64,000 nt of DNA, from contig NZ_CP063231.1 of NCBI RefSeq assembly GCF_023612255.1, positions 1,904,001 through 1,968,000 of the forward strand. The letters run 5' to 3'. This DNA is from Luteibacter flocculans. GTDB lineage: Bacteria; Pseudomonadota; Gammaproteobacteria; Xanthomonadales; Rhodanobacteraceae. The notes under the pieces were generated by a model that was not told the DNA's origin, made no database searches, and saw only the letters and a list, made by a program, of their open reading frames with translations. Numbering within the stretch: the first letter of the stretch is position 1; each line of letters starts with the position of its first letter. Positions 9,523 to 21,706 of this stretch are shown here, piece after piece. The position numbers were made by a program, and so were the translations under genes.

Positions 9523-9745
9523 TGTGGGAGCCGCTAAAGCGGAGAGAAGCCTATGAAGCGAAGGTGGGAGCCACCCTGGTGGCGAAAAGCCAACGAAGCG
9601 GTGTAGCCGTGAGGTAATCGCCCATCGCCAGCAGGCTGGCTCCCACCGGCAAGTCTCCATCGCCCCACCATAGTGGTTCCTCCTGCAAGTCCCGCACCGC
9701 TATAGCGGCTCCCACAGACAAGTTCCCCCGCCGCCATGGCGGCAC
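9523..9745. repeat. Cluster of REP elements in the phrB-MFS intergenic gap
   Basis: Three short palindromic units lie back to back: a TGTGGGAGCCGCTAAAGCGG type (from 9523), a BIME-like pair (9563-9648: GTGGGAGCCACCCTGGTGGC... and the inverted ...GCCAGCAGGCTGGCTCCCAC), and an inverted GCTATAGCGGCTCCCAC/GCCGCCATGGCGGC pair (9700-9745). They share the GTGG/GTAG-GAGC head typical of RAYT-type REPs. No coding sequence is seen here. Confidence 0.75.
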
Positions 9746-9760
9746 CTCGCCGGGACGGAC

Positions 9761-11080
9761 TTACGCTTCTGCCGCCGCACGCGGATCGCGCAGGCGGCTG
9801 AAGATCCAACTGGCCGCGAGTGTGATCAGACCGAGCACGACCACCGACCAGTGGAACGCGAGCACGTAGCCTTCGGCGTCGCGCGTTTCGAGGAAGCCGG
9901 CCATCAGCAGCGACGCGAACGCGATGCCGAAACTCATCGAGAGATATTGAGCGGTCGATGCCATCGACGAGGCCATGGAGGCGTATTTCACGTCGAGATC
10001 GACATAGGTCAGGGTGTTCATCGACGTGTACTGCAACGACATCACGGCGCCGTAGATGTACACGAAGACCACGACAAGCCACGGGGGCGCCTGAGGCGAC
10101 AGCAAGGCGAAGGAACACAGCACCACCGATACCGCAATGGTGTTGCCCAGCAGCAGGCGGCGATAGCCGAAGTGGGTGAGCAGGCGATCGATGAACGGCT
10201 TCACCGAGATCGATCCAATGGCTTGCGGCACCATCATCAGGCCCGCCGCCAGTGGCGACCAGCCGCAGCCGATCTGCAGGAACAGCACCAGTAGCAGGTA
10301 CATGCCCGACACGCCCAATCGCGTGAACAGGTTGCCTGCCAGCGACACCCACACGCTACGCACCTTCAGCAGCGACAGATCGGTGACGGGATAGGCCGTG
10401 CGCCGGCTGTGCCACACATAGGTCACGCCCAGTGCCAGCGCGCCAAGGGCATAGATCACCACCGAGAACCAATGACCGTCGCCGCCCGCCGTTTCGGCAG
10501 CCATCAGGCACAGCGCGGAGGCGCCGGCAAACAACAGGAATCCGCCGATGTCGAAGCGGTGTGCGCGGTCGAGGCGATAGTCGGGCATCTCGCGGCGGTT
10601 GAGCAGGAAACCGGCGATGCCGACGGGCACGTTGATAAGGAAGATCAACCGCCAGTTCGTGAATTCCACCAACGCACCGCCGAGCAACGGCCCGAACACC
10701 GAGCCGAGCAGGCCGAAGGTGGCGACCGTGGTCATGGCGCTGACGAACTCGCGGCGGTCGATGCTGCGCACCATCACGTAGCGGCCCACCGGCATCAGCG
10801 CTGCGCCGCCCAGGCCCTGAATGATCCGGGAGAGCACGAGCTGCGGCAGGCTCTGTGCCAGCCCGCAGAGCAGCGAGCCCAGAGAGAACACGAGAATGGC
10901 GCCGCCGAATACGCGCCGCGTGCCGAACCGGTCGCACAGCCACGGGCTCATGGGTATGAAGATCGCCAGCGTGAGCACGTAGCTGGTGAGCGCCGTACGC
11001 ATGCTGAGCGGCGTGACGCCGAGCGCCCCCGAAATGGCGGGCACGGCGGTGTTGACGATCGTCGAGTCCAGCGCCTGCAT
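9761..11080 (-). CDS. MFS transporter, DHA2 (EmrB/QacA-like) family; N-terminus shifted out of frame
   Basis: An inner-membrane drug/proton antiporter of the DHA2 branch. The visible frame begins inside the first membrane helix (MQALDSTIVNTAVPAI; the D-S-T-I-V-N motif is the DHA2 signature), then motif A-like DRFGTRR near residue 50, GLGGAALMPVGR near 90, and about twelve further helices. The start shown is not credible as a true N-terminus: the same frame continues upstream ([16 protein letters not shown]) without a start codon. An ATG at 11223 in another frame ([15 protein letters not shown]...) would join it if one G were added to the five-G run at 11135-11139. So either the gene is broken or one base is missing in the sequence. 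It is divergent from ligA. Substrate unknown. Confidence 0.82.
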   Translation of the reverse strand: MQALDSTIVNTAVPAISGALGVTPLSMRTALTSYVLTLAIFIPMSPWLCDRFGTRRVFGGAILVFSLGSLLCGLAQSLPQLVLSRIIQGLGGAALMPVGRYVMVRSIDRREFVSAMTTVATFGLLGSVFGPLLGGALVEFTNWRLIFLINVPVGIAGFLLNRREMPDYRLDRAHRFDIGGFLLFAGASALCLMAAETAGGDGHWFSVVIYALGALALGVTYVWHSRRTAYPVTDLSLLKVRSVWVSLAGNLFTRLGVSGMYLLLVLFLQIGCGWSPLAAGLMMVPQAIGSISVKPFIDRLLTHFGYRRLLLGNTIAVSVVLCSFALLSPQAPPWLVVVFVYIYGAVMSLQYTSMNTLTYVDLDVKYASMASSMASTAQYLSMSFGIAFASLLMAGFLETRDAEGYVLAFHWSVVVLGLITLAASWIFSRLRDPRAAAEA

Positions 11081-11322
11081 GAAGAAGGCGGCGGATACCA
11101 GCCAGATCAGACCGCGATAGCGCGCCTTGCTGGTGGGGGCAGCCGGGGCGAGGGCGGGGCGGTCGGTTGGCAGGGGTGGACGTCGGTCGGAGCGGGTCTG
11201 TCGATGACGTCATTAACGGGCATGGCCCCACAATTATAGCGGATGGCATCCTTGCTTTTGCCGCGCCTTCGTCCGACAGTTCAGGGTCGCGTCGGTCAAG
11301 CGCACCATCACGGACCCTGCAC

Positions 11323-14658
<3,336 letters not shown>

Positions 14659-14663
14659 CCCCG

Positions 14664-15059
14664 ATGCTCGAAGCCATCCATCACGTGGCGCTTATCTGCT
14701 CCGATTACGCGCGCTCGAAGGCCTTCTACACCGAGGTCCTGGGCCTGAAGGTCCTCCACGAGGCGTACCGCGAGGCGCGCGATTCGTGGAAGCTCGATCT
14801 CGAAGTAAGCCCCGGTGTGCAGTTGGAACTGTTCTCGTTTCCGTCGCCGCCGAAGCGGCCGTCACGCCCGGAAGCGCAGGGCTTGCGGCATCTCGCCTTC
14901 AGCGTGCGCGACATCGATACCGTGGTAGCGACGCTGCGCGACCGCGGCGTCACCTGCGAGCCCATTCGCGTGGACGAATACACGGGCCGCCGCTTCACCT
15001 TCTTCGCCGATCCCGACGACCTGCCGATCGAGCTTTACGAAACGATCGAGCCTGCCTGA
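14664..15059 (+). CDS. gloA2: VOC-superfamily (glyoxalase-like) protein of the YaeR/GloA2 type
   Basis: A 131-residue metal-binding vicinal-oxygen-chelate protein. Two beta-alpha-beta-beta-beta repeats are visible: HHVALICSDYARSKAFYTEV at the start and LRHLAFSVRDIDTVVATLRD in the second half. YREARDSWKLDL, LFSFPSPPKRPSRPEA and RFTFFADPDDLPIELYE match E. coli YaeR closely from memory. Putative metal ligands are His6, Glu56 (in QLELFSF), the His of LRHLAF and the Glu of ELYE. The ATG at 14664 follows epmA by 5 bases. YaeR has been called GloA2, but its substrate is not firmly established, so the function is left open. Confidence 0.85.
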   Translation: MLEAIHHVALICSDYARSKAFYTEVLGLKVLHEAYREARDSWKLDLEVSPGVQLELFSFPSPPKRPSRPEAQGLRHLAFSVRDIDTVVATLRDRGVTCEPIRVDEYTGRRFTFFADPDDLPIELYETIEPA

Positions 15060-15678
15060 CGGTCGGTTCGAAGCGAAGGTGGGAGCCACCCTGGTGGCGA
15101 TAAGCCAACGAAGCGGTGTAGCGGCGAGGCAAGCTCCCATCGCCAGCAGGCTGGCTCCCACCTGCGAGCCTGCGTGACTGTCGATCCGAAGCAAAGGTGG
15201 GAGCCACCCTGGTGGCGATAAGCCAGCGTAGCGATGTAGCACTGAGGCAGGTTCCCATCGCCAGCAGGCTGTCTCCCCACTTGCGAGCCTGCGTGACTGT
15301 CGATCCGAAGCGAAGGTGGGAGCCACCCTGGTGGCGATAAGCCAACGAAGCGGTGTAGCGGCGAGGCAAGCTCCCATCGCCAGCAGGCTGGCTCCCACCT
15401 GCGAGCCTGCGTGACTGTCGATCCGAAGCGAAGGTGGGAGCCACCCTGGTGGCGATAAGCCAACGGAGCGGTGTAGCGGCGAGGCAAGCTCCCATCGCCA
15501 GCAGGCTGGCTCCCACCTGCGAGAGCCTGAGTGACTGTCGGTTCGAAGCGAAGATGGGAGCCACCCTGGTGGCGATAAGCCAACGAAGCGGTGTAGCGGC
15601 GAGGCAAGCTCCCATCGCCAGCAGGCTGGCTCCCACCTGCGAGCCTGCGTGACTGTCGATCCGAAGCGAAGGTGGGAG
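15060..15678. repeat. Tandem BIME array, part 1 (about 118-bp units)
   Basis: Five complete and one interrupted copy of a 118-120 bp unit. Each unit holds two inverted REP hairpins: GTGGGAGCCACCCTGGTGGC (heads at 15079, 15197, 15316, 15434 and, as GATGGGAG, about 15554) and, ~70 bp on, GCCAGCAGGCTGGCTCCCAC in opposite orientation, joined by GAGCCTGCGTGACTGTCGATCCGAAGC-type spacers. The second unit is a variant (GGTTCCCATCGCCAGCAGGC followed by TGTCTCCCC). The sixth copy is split after GTGGGAG by the first IS110 element. Translated frames here are artefacts of the repeat. Confidence 0.9.
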
Positions 15679-15681
15679 ATC

Positions 15682-16631
15682 CTATGTTGAGGCGCAAGCG
15701 GCAGCGAAGCGTTCGGGGTCGAAGGGCTGACCTTTAGTGAGGATGGCGTGGGCGAGTCGGATGATCTTCCGAGCCAGGATCACGAAGACGGCGGTGGCAC
15801 TGAGTCCGCGCGCGCGGTAGCGCGCGTAGAGTGCTTGGCCGACCGTATGCCGAGCGAAGGTGGCCGCCGCCATGTAAGTCGTCGTCGAAATTCCGCCTCG
15901 CCCCGCTTGGAGAGCTTACGCGTGCCGCGGTAGCTGCCGGACTCCCGGGGCCGAGGGTCCAAGCCGATATAGGCAATCAGCGCCTCGGCGCCAATGCCTG
16001 GCAGGCGCCAGAAAAGGCTCAGCAAGGCCGCACTGCTAAGCGCCCCCACGCCGGGAATGGTGCGCAGCAGTTCGCGTTGTTGTTGGCGCGCCCGATCGGC
16101 GGCGACCTGCTCATCGATGAGTCGGTCGATCTGGGCCAGGGCGGCTTTGTACTGCGCCAACAAGGCATCGATAGCGGGCAGCGGCGCGTCCTGGAAACCT
16201 AACCGCAGGCTGCCTTGCTGCCTCACCAGCAAGGCCCGTCGCCGCAGCAGCCATTCCAGGCTGGCCGCATGCTCTTCCGGCGCGGTATAGCGTCGTAAAT
16301 GGTCCTGCTCGCGCTCCAGATAACGGGCAATGACTTGGGCGTCGACCCGATCGGTCTTGGCCCGTCGCCGCAGGCTCTCCGCGTAATGGCGCACGTCCCG
16401 CGGATTGAGCAGGTAAATGGCCCCCTTGGCCACCGCACGCTGCAACAACGTCTGATGGCAGGCGCCGCTGGCTTCCACGGCCAGCACGCTGCGCGGCGGC
16501 AACTCATCCAGCCACGCATCAATGGCCGGCGGGTCGTTGCCGATCCGCCGCGTCTGACCCGGCACTTGGTGGCAAGCCACCGTCAGAGCCGCCTTGTCGA
16601 TATCGATCCCGAAATGACGTACTGGCTTCAT
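15682..16631 (-). pseudogene. IS110-family transposase, copy 1, one frameshift near the C-terminus
   Basis: A DEDD/serine recombinase of IS110. From ATG 16631 the protein runs MKPVRHFGIDIDKAALTV (first catalytic Asp), then LAVEASGACH, AKTDRVDAQVIARYLE (DEDD box), a coiled middle part, TIPGVGALSSAALLS (Transposase_20) and SGSYRGTRKLSKRGEAEFRR with the conserved catalytic Ser. There one base is missing relative to copy 2 (GTAAGTC-GTCGTCG, about 15879): the intact reading RRLTYMAAATFARHTV becomes RRRLTWRRPP. The remaining C-terminus, ending FAAACAST, lies in another frame to 15682. Corrected length is 316 residues. Copy 1 is otherwise intact and copy 2 supplies the missing base, so a functional consensus can be read from the two. 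Confidence 0.85.
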
Positions 16632-16856
16632 GGTCCCACTCCTCGTAGTCTCAAGGACGGCTGGGGTGAAGCCCATCGACGCGTTAGCTTGTTCATCGGC
16701 GATCGGATCGCCAGATCCTTCATCGACGCTCACGATGGGTCGGGATGTCTCTCACTGTCGGTCTCGTTGGTCGAGCCGATACCACTAGCGTCCCACACCC
16801 CAGCCCTTTATCCCTCGCCTTGCCGGCGAGAGAAAGGGGCGGACACAACATACAAG
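16632..16856 (-). ncRNA. Candidate bridge-RNA region (left end of IS110 copy 1)
   Basis: This 225-base non-coding segment sits between the IS left end and the transposase start, where IS110 bridge RNAs are encoded. It contains a hairpin (CTCGCC...GGCGAG, about 16814-16831) and a G-rich stretch on the RNA strand (complement of 16785-16810) resembling the two halves of the REP target. I could not assign the guide loops with certainty. Position is known for the family; the RNA itself is inferred. Confidence 0.35.
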
Positions 16857-17327
16857 CCACCCTGGTGGCGATAAGCCAACGGAGCGGTGTAGCGGCGAGG
16901 CAAGCTCCCATCGCCAGCAGGCTGGCTCCCACCTGCGAGCCTGGTGACTGTCGGTTCGAAGCGAAGATGGGAGCCACCCTGGTGGCGATAAGCCAACGGA
17001 GCGGTGTAGCGGCGAGGCAAGCTCCCATCGCCAGCAGGCTGGCTCCCACCTTCGAGCCTGCGTGACTGTCGATCCGAAACGAGGGTGGGAGCCACCCTGA
17101 TGGCGATAAGCCAACGGAGCGGTGTAGCGGCGAGGCAAGCTCCCATCGCCAGCAGGCTGGCTTCCACCAGCGAGCCTGCGTGACTGTCGATCCGAAGCGA
17201 AGGTGGGAGCCACCCTGGTGGCGATAAGCCAACGGAGCGGTGTAGCGGCGAGGCAAGCTCCCATCGCCAGCAGGCTGGCTCCCACCTGCGAGCCTGCGTG
17301 ACTGTCGATCCGAAGCGAAGGTGGGAG
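16857..17327. repeat. Tandem BIME array, part 2, between the IS110 copies
   Basis: The remainder of the REP unit split by IS copy 1, then three complete ~118-bp BIME units (heads near 16974, 17093 and 17212) and a last one cut after GTGGGAG by IS copy 2. The segment is 471 bp, i.e. four repeat lengths, so the offset between the two IS copies (1649 bp) equals one IS plus four units. Confidence 0.88.
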
Positions 17328-17330
17328 ATC

Positions 17331-18284
17331 CTATGTTGAGGCGCAAGCGGCAGCGAAGCGTTCGGGGTCGAAGGGCTGACCTTTAGTGAGGATGGCGTGG
17401 GCGAGTCGGATGATCTTCCGAGCCAGGATCACGAAGACGGCGGTGGCACTGAGTCCGCGCGCGCGGTAGCGCGCGTAGAGTGCTTGGCCGACCGTATGCC
17501 GAGCGAAGGTGGCCGCCGCCATGTAAGTCAGTCGTCGAAATTCCGCCTCGCCCCGCTTGAGAGCTTACGCGTGCCGCGGTAGCTGCCGGACTCCCGGGGC
17601 CGAGGGTCCAAGCCGATATAGGCAATCAGCGCCTCGGCGCCAATGCCTGGCAGGCGCCAGAAAAGGCTCAGCAAGGCCGCACTGCTAAGCGCCCCCACGC
17701 CGGGAATGGTGCGCAGCAGTTCGCGTTGTTGTTGGCGCGCCCGATCGGCGGCGACCTGCTCATCGATGAGTCGGTCGATCTGGGCCAGGGCGGCTTTGTA
17801 CTGCGCCAACAAGGCATCGATAGCGGGCAGCGGCGCGTCCTGGAAACCTAACCGCAGGCTGCCTTGCTGCCTCACCAGCAAGGCCCGTCGCCGCAGCAGC
17901 CATTCCAGGCTGGCCGCATGCTCTTCCGGCGCGGTATAGCGTCGTAAATGGTCCTGCTCGCGCGCTCCAGATAACGGGCAATGACTTGGGCGTCGACCCG
18001 ATCGGTCTTGGCCCGTCGCCGCAGGCTCTCCGCGTAATGGCGCACGTCCCGCGGATTGAGCAGGTAAATGGCCACCCCTTGGCCACCGCACGCTGCAACA
18101 ACGTCTGATGGCAGGCGCCGCTGGCTTCCACGGCCAGCACGCTGCGCGGCGGCAACTCATCCAGCCACGCATCAATGGCCGGCGGGTCGTTGCCGATCCG
18201 CCGCGTCTGACCCGGCACTTGGTGGCAAGCCACCGTCAGAGCCGCCTTGTCGATATCGATCCCGAAATGACGTACTGGCTTCAT
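17331..18284 (-). pseudogene. IS110-family transposase, copy 2, several frameshifts
   Basis: Same 316-residue DEDD recombinase as copy 1, read from ATG 18284, but broken. Relative to copy 1 it has +2 bases near 18073 (GGCCACCCCTT for GGCCCCCTT), shifting VAKGAIYLLNPRD to VAKGWPFTCSIRG; +2 near 17961 (GCGCGCTCC for GCGCTCC); and -1 near 17559 (GCTTGAGAG for GCTTGGAGAG), which turns RKLSKRGEAE into RKLSSGARRN and a stop. The net change is +3, so the last part (FRRLTYMAAATFARHTV...CAST) is again in the original frame. All pieces of the gene are present, but as sequenced no full-length transposase can be made. Confidence 0.85.
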
Positions 18285-18509
18285 GGTCCCACTCCTCGTA
18301 GTCTCAAGGACGGCTGGGGTGAAGCCCATCGACGCGTTAGCTTGTTCATCGGCGATCGGATCGCCAGATCCTTCATCGACGCTCACGATGGGTCGGGATG
18401 TCTCTCACTGTCGGTCTCGTTGGTCGAGCCGATACCACTAGCGTCCCTCACCCCAGCCCCTTATCCCTCGCCTTGCCGGCGAGAGAAAGGGGCGGACACA
18501 ACATACAAG
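18285..18509 (-). ncRNA. Candidate bridge-RNA region (left end of IS110 copy 2)
   Basis: Counterpart of 16632-16856 with two substitutions, both in the G-rich part that resembles the target. If the bridge RNA is made from this copy its guide could differ slightly from that of copy 1. Inferred from position only. Confidence 0.33.
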
Positions 18510-18817
18510 CCACCCTGGTGGCGATAAGCCAACGGAGCGGTGTAGCGGCGAGGCAAGCTCCCATCGCCAGCAGGCTGGCTCCCACCTGCGAGCCTGCGTG
18601 ACTGTCGATCCGAAGCGAAGGTGGGAGCCACCCTGGTGGCGATAAGCCAACGGAGCGATGTAGCAGTGAGGCAGGTTCCCATCGCCAGCAGGCTGTCTCC
18701 CACTTGCGAGCCTGCGTGACTGTCGATCCGAAGCGAAGGTGGGAGCCACCCTGGTGGCGATAAGCCAACGGAGCGGTGTAGCGGCGAGGCAAGCTCCCAT
18801 CGCCAGCAGGCTGGCTC
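18510..18817. repeat. Tandem BIME array, part 3
   Basis: Rest of the REP unit split by IS copy 2, followed by two further ~118-bp units (heads at about 18620 and 18738). The first of these is the same variant type (GGTTCCCATCGCCAGCAGGC then TGTCTCCCACTTGCGAG) seen as the second unit of part 1, which suggests that segments of the array have been copied. Confidence 0.86.
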
Positions 18818-18900
18818 CCACCTGCAAGTTGCCACCTACCTGCAAGTTGTCATCTACCTGCAAGTTGTCACCTACCTGCAAGTTTTCTCCCACCCGCAGG
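18818..18900. repeat. 18-bp short tandem repeat at the array edge
   Basis: Four imperfect copies of CACCTACCTGCAAGTTGT follow the last BIME (variants CACCTGCAAGTTGC, CATCTACCTGCAAGTTGT, CACCTACCTGCAAGTTTT). They seem to derive from the tail of the BIME unit (CTCCCACCTGCAAG) by slippage. They end just before the stop of the DUF2461 gene. Confidence 0.7.
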
Positions 18901-18908
18901 GTTTCTCC

Positions 18909-19598
18909 CTAGAACTCCAGCTCCTGCGCCGCGCAGAGATAATCCACCATCGGCGCGAGCCGCTTGAAGTGGTCCACAACGAACGGCAGCAGGTCGGGCG
19001 AGCAGGCCATCGCTTCGTCGAAGTCGCGGCCCGCGGCGAAGTTCTTGCGCTTCAAGTCCTCGATCAGCTCGTGGTTTGCATCGAATCCTCGCGGTGGCCG
19101 CGACAGGCTCTCACCCCAGAAGCTGAAACGCTCGCGGAACGCCTTGGTCTGCGTGGCGCGCTTCCACGCACCGGGATTGTCCGCGAGAAACTCGCGCAGC
19201 TTCTTCAGCACCGGCGGCTCCGGATGCCACATGCCGGCGCCGACGAAACACTCGCCGGGCTGGATGTGCAGGTAGAAGCCCGGTGCCGGGATCTCGTGGC
19301 GCCGCTCGTGGAAAAACCGCGAGCCCTGCCAGTTCTTGTACGGCTGCTTGTCGTTGGCGAAGCGCGTGTCGCGGTGAATGCGGTAGAGGCTGCCGCCGAC
19401 CTTGCGCGGGTCCGCGCGGAAGTGCGGGCTGATCGCATGCAGCGGCGCCGCGAGATCGCCGATCAGCGCAATGAACGGCTCCCGCACATGGCGCTCGTAG
19501 TCGTCCTTGTGCTCGTGGAACCATTCGCGGTTGTTATGGCGTGCCAGCGCGTTGAAGAAGCGGAAGGTGGCAGGCGTGAAGTAGGCTTTTTTCGGCAT
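18909..19598 (-). CDS. DUF2461 (TIGR02453) family protein
   Basis: A 229-residue cytoplasmic protein of the DUF2461 family; the biochemical role is unknown. Family features are the N-terminal FTPATFRFFNALARHNNREW, the YRIHRDTRFANDKQPYK block near residue 75, GFYLHIQPGECFVGAGMWHP near 110 and the C-terminal AAQELEF. The ATG at 19598 (MPKKAYFTPA) begins the conserved region; an upstream in-frame ATG at 19628 lies inside sbcB and would add ten unlikely residues. Its start overlies the end of sbcB by none (8-base gap), so the two may be cotranscribed. The stop directly borders the BIME array. Confidence 0.85.
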   Translation of the reverse strand: MPKKAYFTPATFRFFNALARHNNREWFHEHKDDYERHVREPFIALIGDLAAPLHAISPHFRADPRKVGGSLYRIHRDTRFANDKQPYKNWQGSRFFHERRHEIPAPGFYLHIQPGECFVGAGMWHPEPPVLKKLREFLADNPGAWKRATQTKAFRERFSFWGESLSRPPRGFDANHELIEDLKRKNFAAGRDFDEAMACSPDLLPFVVDHFKRLAPMVDYLCAAQELEF

Positions 19599-19606
19599 CG
19601 TATCGG

Positions 19607-21031
19607 TCAAGGCAGTTCGCGGCCCCATGCTTCCAGGGCGTCGAGCAGGGGCAGCGGGGCGTCGGGCAGGGCGCGCAGGGCGGCCAGTTCGCGAGTGTAT
19701 TCGTCGAGCGTGAGCGTCGTCAGCGGGCCGCTACGGGTCAGCCGATCATGGCGGAAGGTCTCCCAGCGCTGCTGTTCGTCCAGGCTCAAGGTATGCGGCC
19801 AGTTGCGCGCGCGATAACGGAACAGCAACTCGGGGTAGCGCGGATCGCGGAAAGGGAACGAATGGCCGCCCAGCCGCTCCGGCGGCGTAGCGCGCACCTC
19901 GGCCAGCAGACGACGGTCGGCATCGGGCAGGAACCCGCCGTAGAGACCCAACTCCGGATCGGCGGCGGGCGGCAGGTCGCCCGCATGCGCGTAGACGCGA
20001 CGCAGCTTCTCGGCCAGGCCGGTGGCGGTGCGCAGCGCGTCCAGGTGGCGCTCTATCGCCGCCATGTCCACACCGAGACGTGCATGGTCGGCGCCCTTGA
20101 GCACCGACAACGGGGCCAGGGCCGGCGCATGGTTCGCGCGAACGGTGCGCAGGGCGATCCGCTCCACGCCTTCGGGGAGATCGGCGCGCGAAGTGAACAC
20201 GCGGTCGGCGATGTCGCCGTCGTCGAGCCGAAGCAGGTCGGTGGGATCGGCGGCGAGATCGTAGACGATGATCTCGCCCGGCCGTGCGGGATGGGCGGCC
20301 AGCGGTGCGATCACGGCGAGGCACTGGCGGCTGGCCGGATAGCGCGACGACACGTGCACGATCGGCGTCATCGCCGCCACGTCCAGCAGCTCGAATACGC
20401 GCTGCTTGCGGCGCAGGGCGAAGTACCAGTCCCACAGACGCGGTTGCTTCTGCCGGATCAGACGGGCCAGGGCGATCAGCGCTTCCACATCGGACAGCGC
20501 ATCATGCGCGCGATCCTGTTTCAGCCCGTTGGCGGTCGCGAGGTGCTCGAGCTTGAAGCTGGGCGTGCCGTCATCCCGCGTCGGCCACACGATGCCTTCC
20601 GGCCGCAGCGCCTGGCACATGCGTACCAGATCGATGAGATCCCAGCGCGAGTTGCCGTTCTCCCATTCGCGCCCATACGGATCGTAGAAGTTGCGGTACA
20701 GGAGATGCCGGGTGAACTCGTCGTCGAAGCGCAGCGAGTTGTAGCCGACGGTGCAGGTGCCGGGCAGGGCGATCTGCTCGTGGATCGCCGCGGCAAAGTC
20801 GGCTTCCTTCAGTCCCTCGCGCTCGGCGTGCTGCGGCGTGATCCCGGTGATGAGACAGGCGACCGGCTGCGGCGGCATGTCGCGCGGCGGCTTGCAGTAG
20901 ATCATCAGCGGCTCGCCGACCACCTCCAGGTTGGCGTCCGTGCGGATGCCGGCGAACTGGCTGGGGCGGTCGCGTCGCGGATCGGCGCCGAAGGTCTCGT
21001 AGTCGTGCCAGTAGAAGGTCGGTTCGGCCAT
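19607..21031 (-). CDS. sbcB: Exodeoxyribonuclease I (SbcB)
   Basis: A 474-residue 3'-5' single-strand DNA exonuclease of the DnaQ/DEDDh superfamily with the ExoI C-terminal domains, acting in recombination and mismatch repair. Exo I motif is [12 protein letters not shown] at residues 6-17; Exo II lies in [20 protein letters not shown] near 94-113; Exo III is [17 protein letters not shown] near 182. The SH3-like and helical ExoI domains follow. Length matches E. coli SbcB (475). The gene starts at ATG 21031 and is divergent from orn with 104 bases between. The DUF2461 gene follows 8 bases downstream. Confidence 0.94.
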   Translation of the reverse strand: MAEPTFYWHDYETFGADPRRDRPSQFAGIRTDANLEVVGEPLMIYCKPPRDMPPQPVACLITGITPQHAEREGLKEADFAAAIHEQIALPGTCTVGYNSLRFDDEFTRHLLYRNFYDPYGREWENGNSRWDLIDLVRMCQALRPEGIVWPTRDDGTPSFKLEHLATANGLKQDRAHDALSDVEALIALARLIRQKQPRLWDWYFALRRKQRVFELLDVAAMTPIVHVSSRYPASRQCLAVIAPLAAHPARPGEIIVYDLAADPTDLLRLDDGDIADRVFTSRADLPEGVERIALRTVRANHAPALAPLSVLKGADHARLGVDMAAIERHLDALRTATGLAEKLRRVYAHAGDLPPAADPELGLYGGFLPDADRRLLAEVRATPPERLGGHSFPFRDPRYPELLFRYRARNWPHTLSLDEQQRWETFRHDRLTRSGPLTTLTLDEYTRELAALRALPDAPLPLLDALEAWGRELP

Positions 21032-21135
21032 GCGGCGATGATCTCACGTTCCGTCGACATCGTCGGTCCGGAACTCGCATGCGCTCCTACGCGCGCCCTC
21101 GGCAGGTTAGACTCAGCGGCACCGAAGGAGACCTC

Positions 21136-21702
21136 ATGACACCGGTACACGACGACAACCTCATCTGGATCGACCTGGAGATGACGGGTCTGGACACGGA
21201 CAACGACTCCATCCTCGAAATTGCCACCATCGTGACGGACAAGGATCTGAACGTGCTTGCCGAGGGACCGGTCTTTGCGATCTCGCACGCCGACGTCCGT
21301 CTGCAGAAGATGGACGCATGGAACCGCAATCAGCACATGCGCTCCGGCCTCTGGGGCCGCGCGGTGGAATCCGACACCACGCCCGAGCAGGCCGAAGAAG
21401 CGACGATCGCCTTCCTGCGCCAGTGGGTGCCTGCGGGCAAATCGCCGATGTGCGGCAACTCGATCTGCCAGGATCGCCGTTTCCTGCACCGCGAAATGCC
21501 GAAGCTGGAGCGCTATTTCCATTACCGCAACCTCGACGTCTCCACTTTGAAGGAGCTGTCGCGGCGCTGGTCGATGGAGATTTCCCGCGGCTTCGCCAAG
21601 GAATCCGCGCATACCGCGCTGTCCGACATCCGCGACTCGATCGACGAGCTGCGCTATTACCGCCGTTTCATGGGCCCGCTGGGCGGCCAGCAGCCGGGCT
21701 GA
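21136..21702 (+). CDS. orn: Oligoribonuclease
   Basis: A 188-residue DEDDh 3'-5' exoribonuclease that degrades 2-5 nt RNA fragments and pGpG. Exo [12 protein letters not shown] at residues 9-19; Exo II around [17 protein letters not shown]; Exo [21 protein letters not shown] near 158-175 with the catalytic His. Length agrees with E. coli Orn (181). ATG 21136 is preceded by GAAGGAGACC, a strong ribosome binding site, whereas the upstream in-frame ATG at 21079 lacks one. folP follows 4 bases after the stop. Confidence 0.95.
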   Translation: MTPVHDDNLIWIDLEMTGLDTDNDSILEIATIVTDKDLNVLAEGPVFAISHADVRLQKMDAWNRNQHMRSGLWGRAVESDTTPEQAEEATIAFLRQWVPAGKSPMCGNSICQDRRFLHREMPKLERYFHYRNLDVSTLKELSRRWSMEISRGFAKESAHTALSDIRDSIDELRYYRRFMGPLGGQQPG

Positions 21703-21706
21703 CGGC

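Larger units (their letters stand above)
15679..16856 (-). mobile_element. IS110-family insertion sequence, copy 1, inserted inside a REP
   Basis: The element is about 1178 bp. Its ends are fixed by comparing the interrupted REP unit (GTGGGAG | CCACCCTGG) with intact neighbours. On the transposase strand the target reads ...AGGGTGG-CT-CCCACC..., and CT is present at both junctions (15677-15678 and 16855-16856 on the plus strand as AG). There are no terminal inverted repeats, as expected for IS110. The transposase gene fills 15682-16631, and a 225-base non-coding left end (16632-16856) precedes it. IS110 elements are known to use a bridge RNA from this end to choose targets, and related elements (IS621, ISPpu9/10) are known to insert in REPs. 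Confidence 0.88.
17328..18509 (-). mobile_element. IS110-family insertion sequence, copy 2
   Basis: About 1182 bp and nearly identical to copy 1, at the same position within a REP unit, with the shared CT core (AG at 17326-17327 and 18508-18509). Differences from copy 1 are a few indels in the transposase gene (see that entry) and two substitutions in the left end (GTCCCTCACCCC for GTCCCACACCCC, CCCCTTATCC for CCCTTTATCC). It could be a second guided insertion or, because the surrounding units match, a product of unequal recombination across the array. Confidence 0.88.

Noticed and set aside
15060-18893. Open frames repeating the peptide GASLLAMGACLAATPLRWLIATRVAPTFAS
   Set aside because: They are translations of the ~118-bp BIME units in several frames; the DNA hairpins, not the peptides, are the conserved feature.
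15060-18900. CRISPR array
   Set aside because: Repeats of ~118 bp contain two inverted hairpins and have no unique 30-40 bp spacers between short repeats; no cas genes are nearby.
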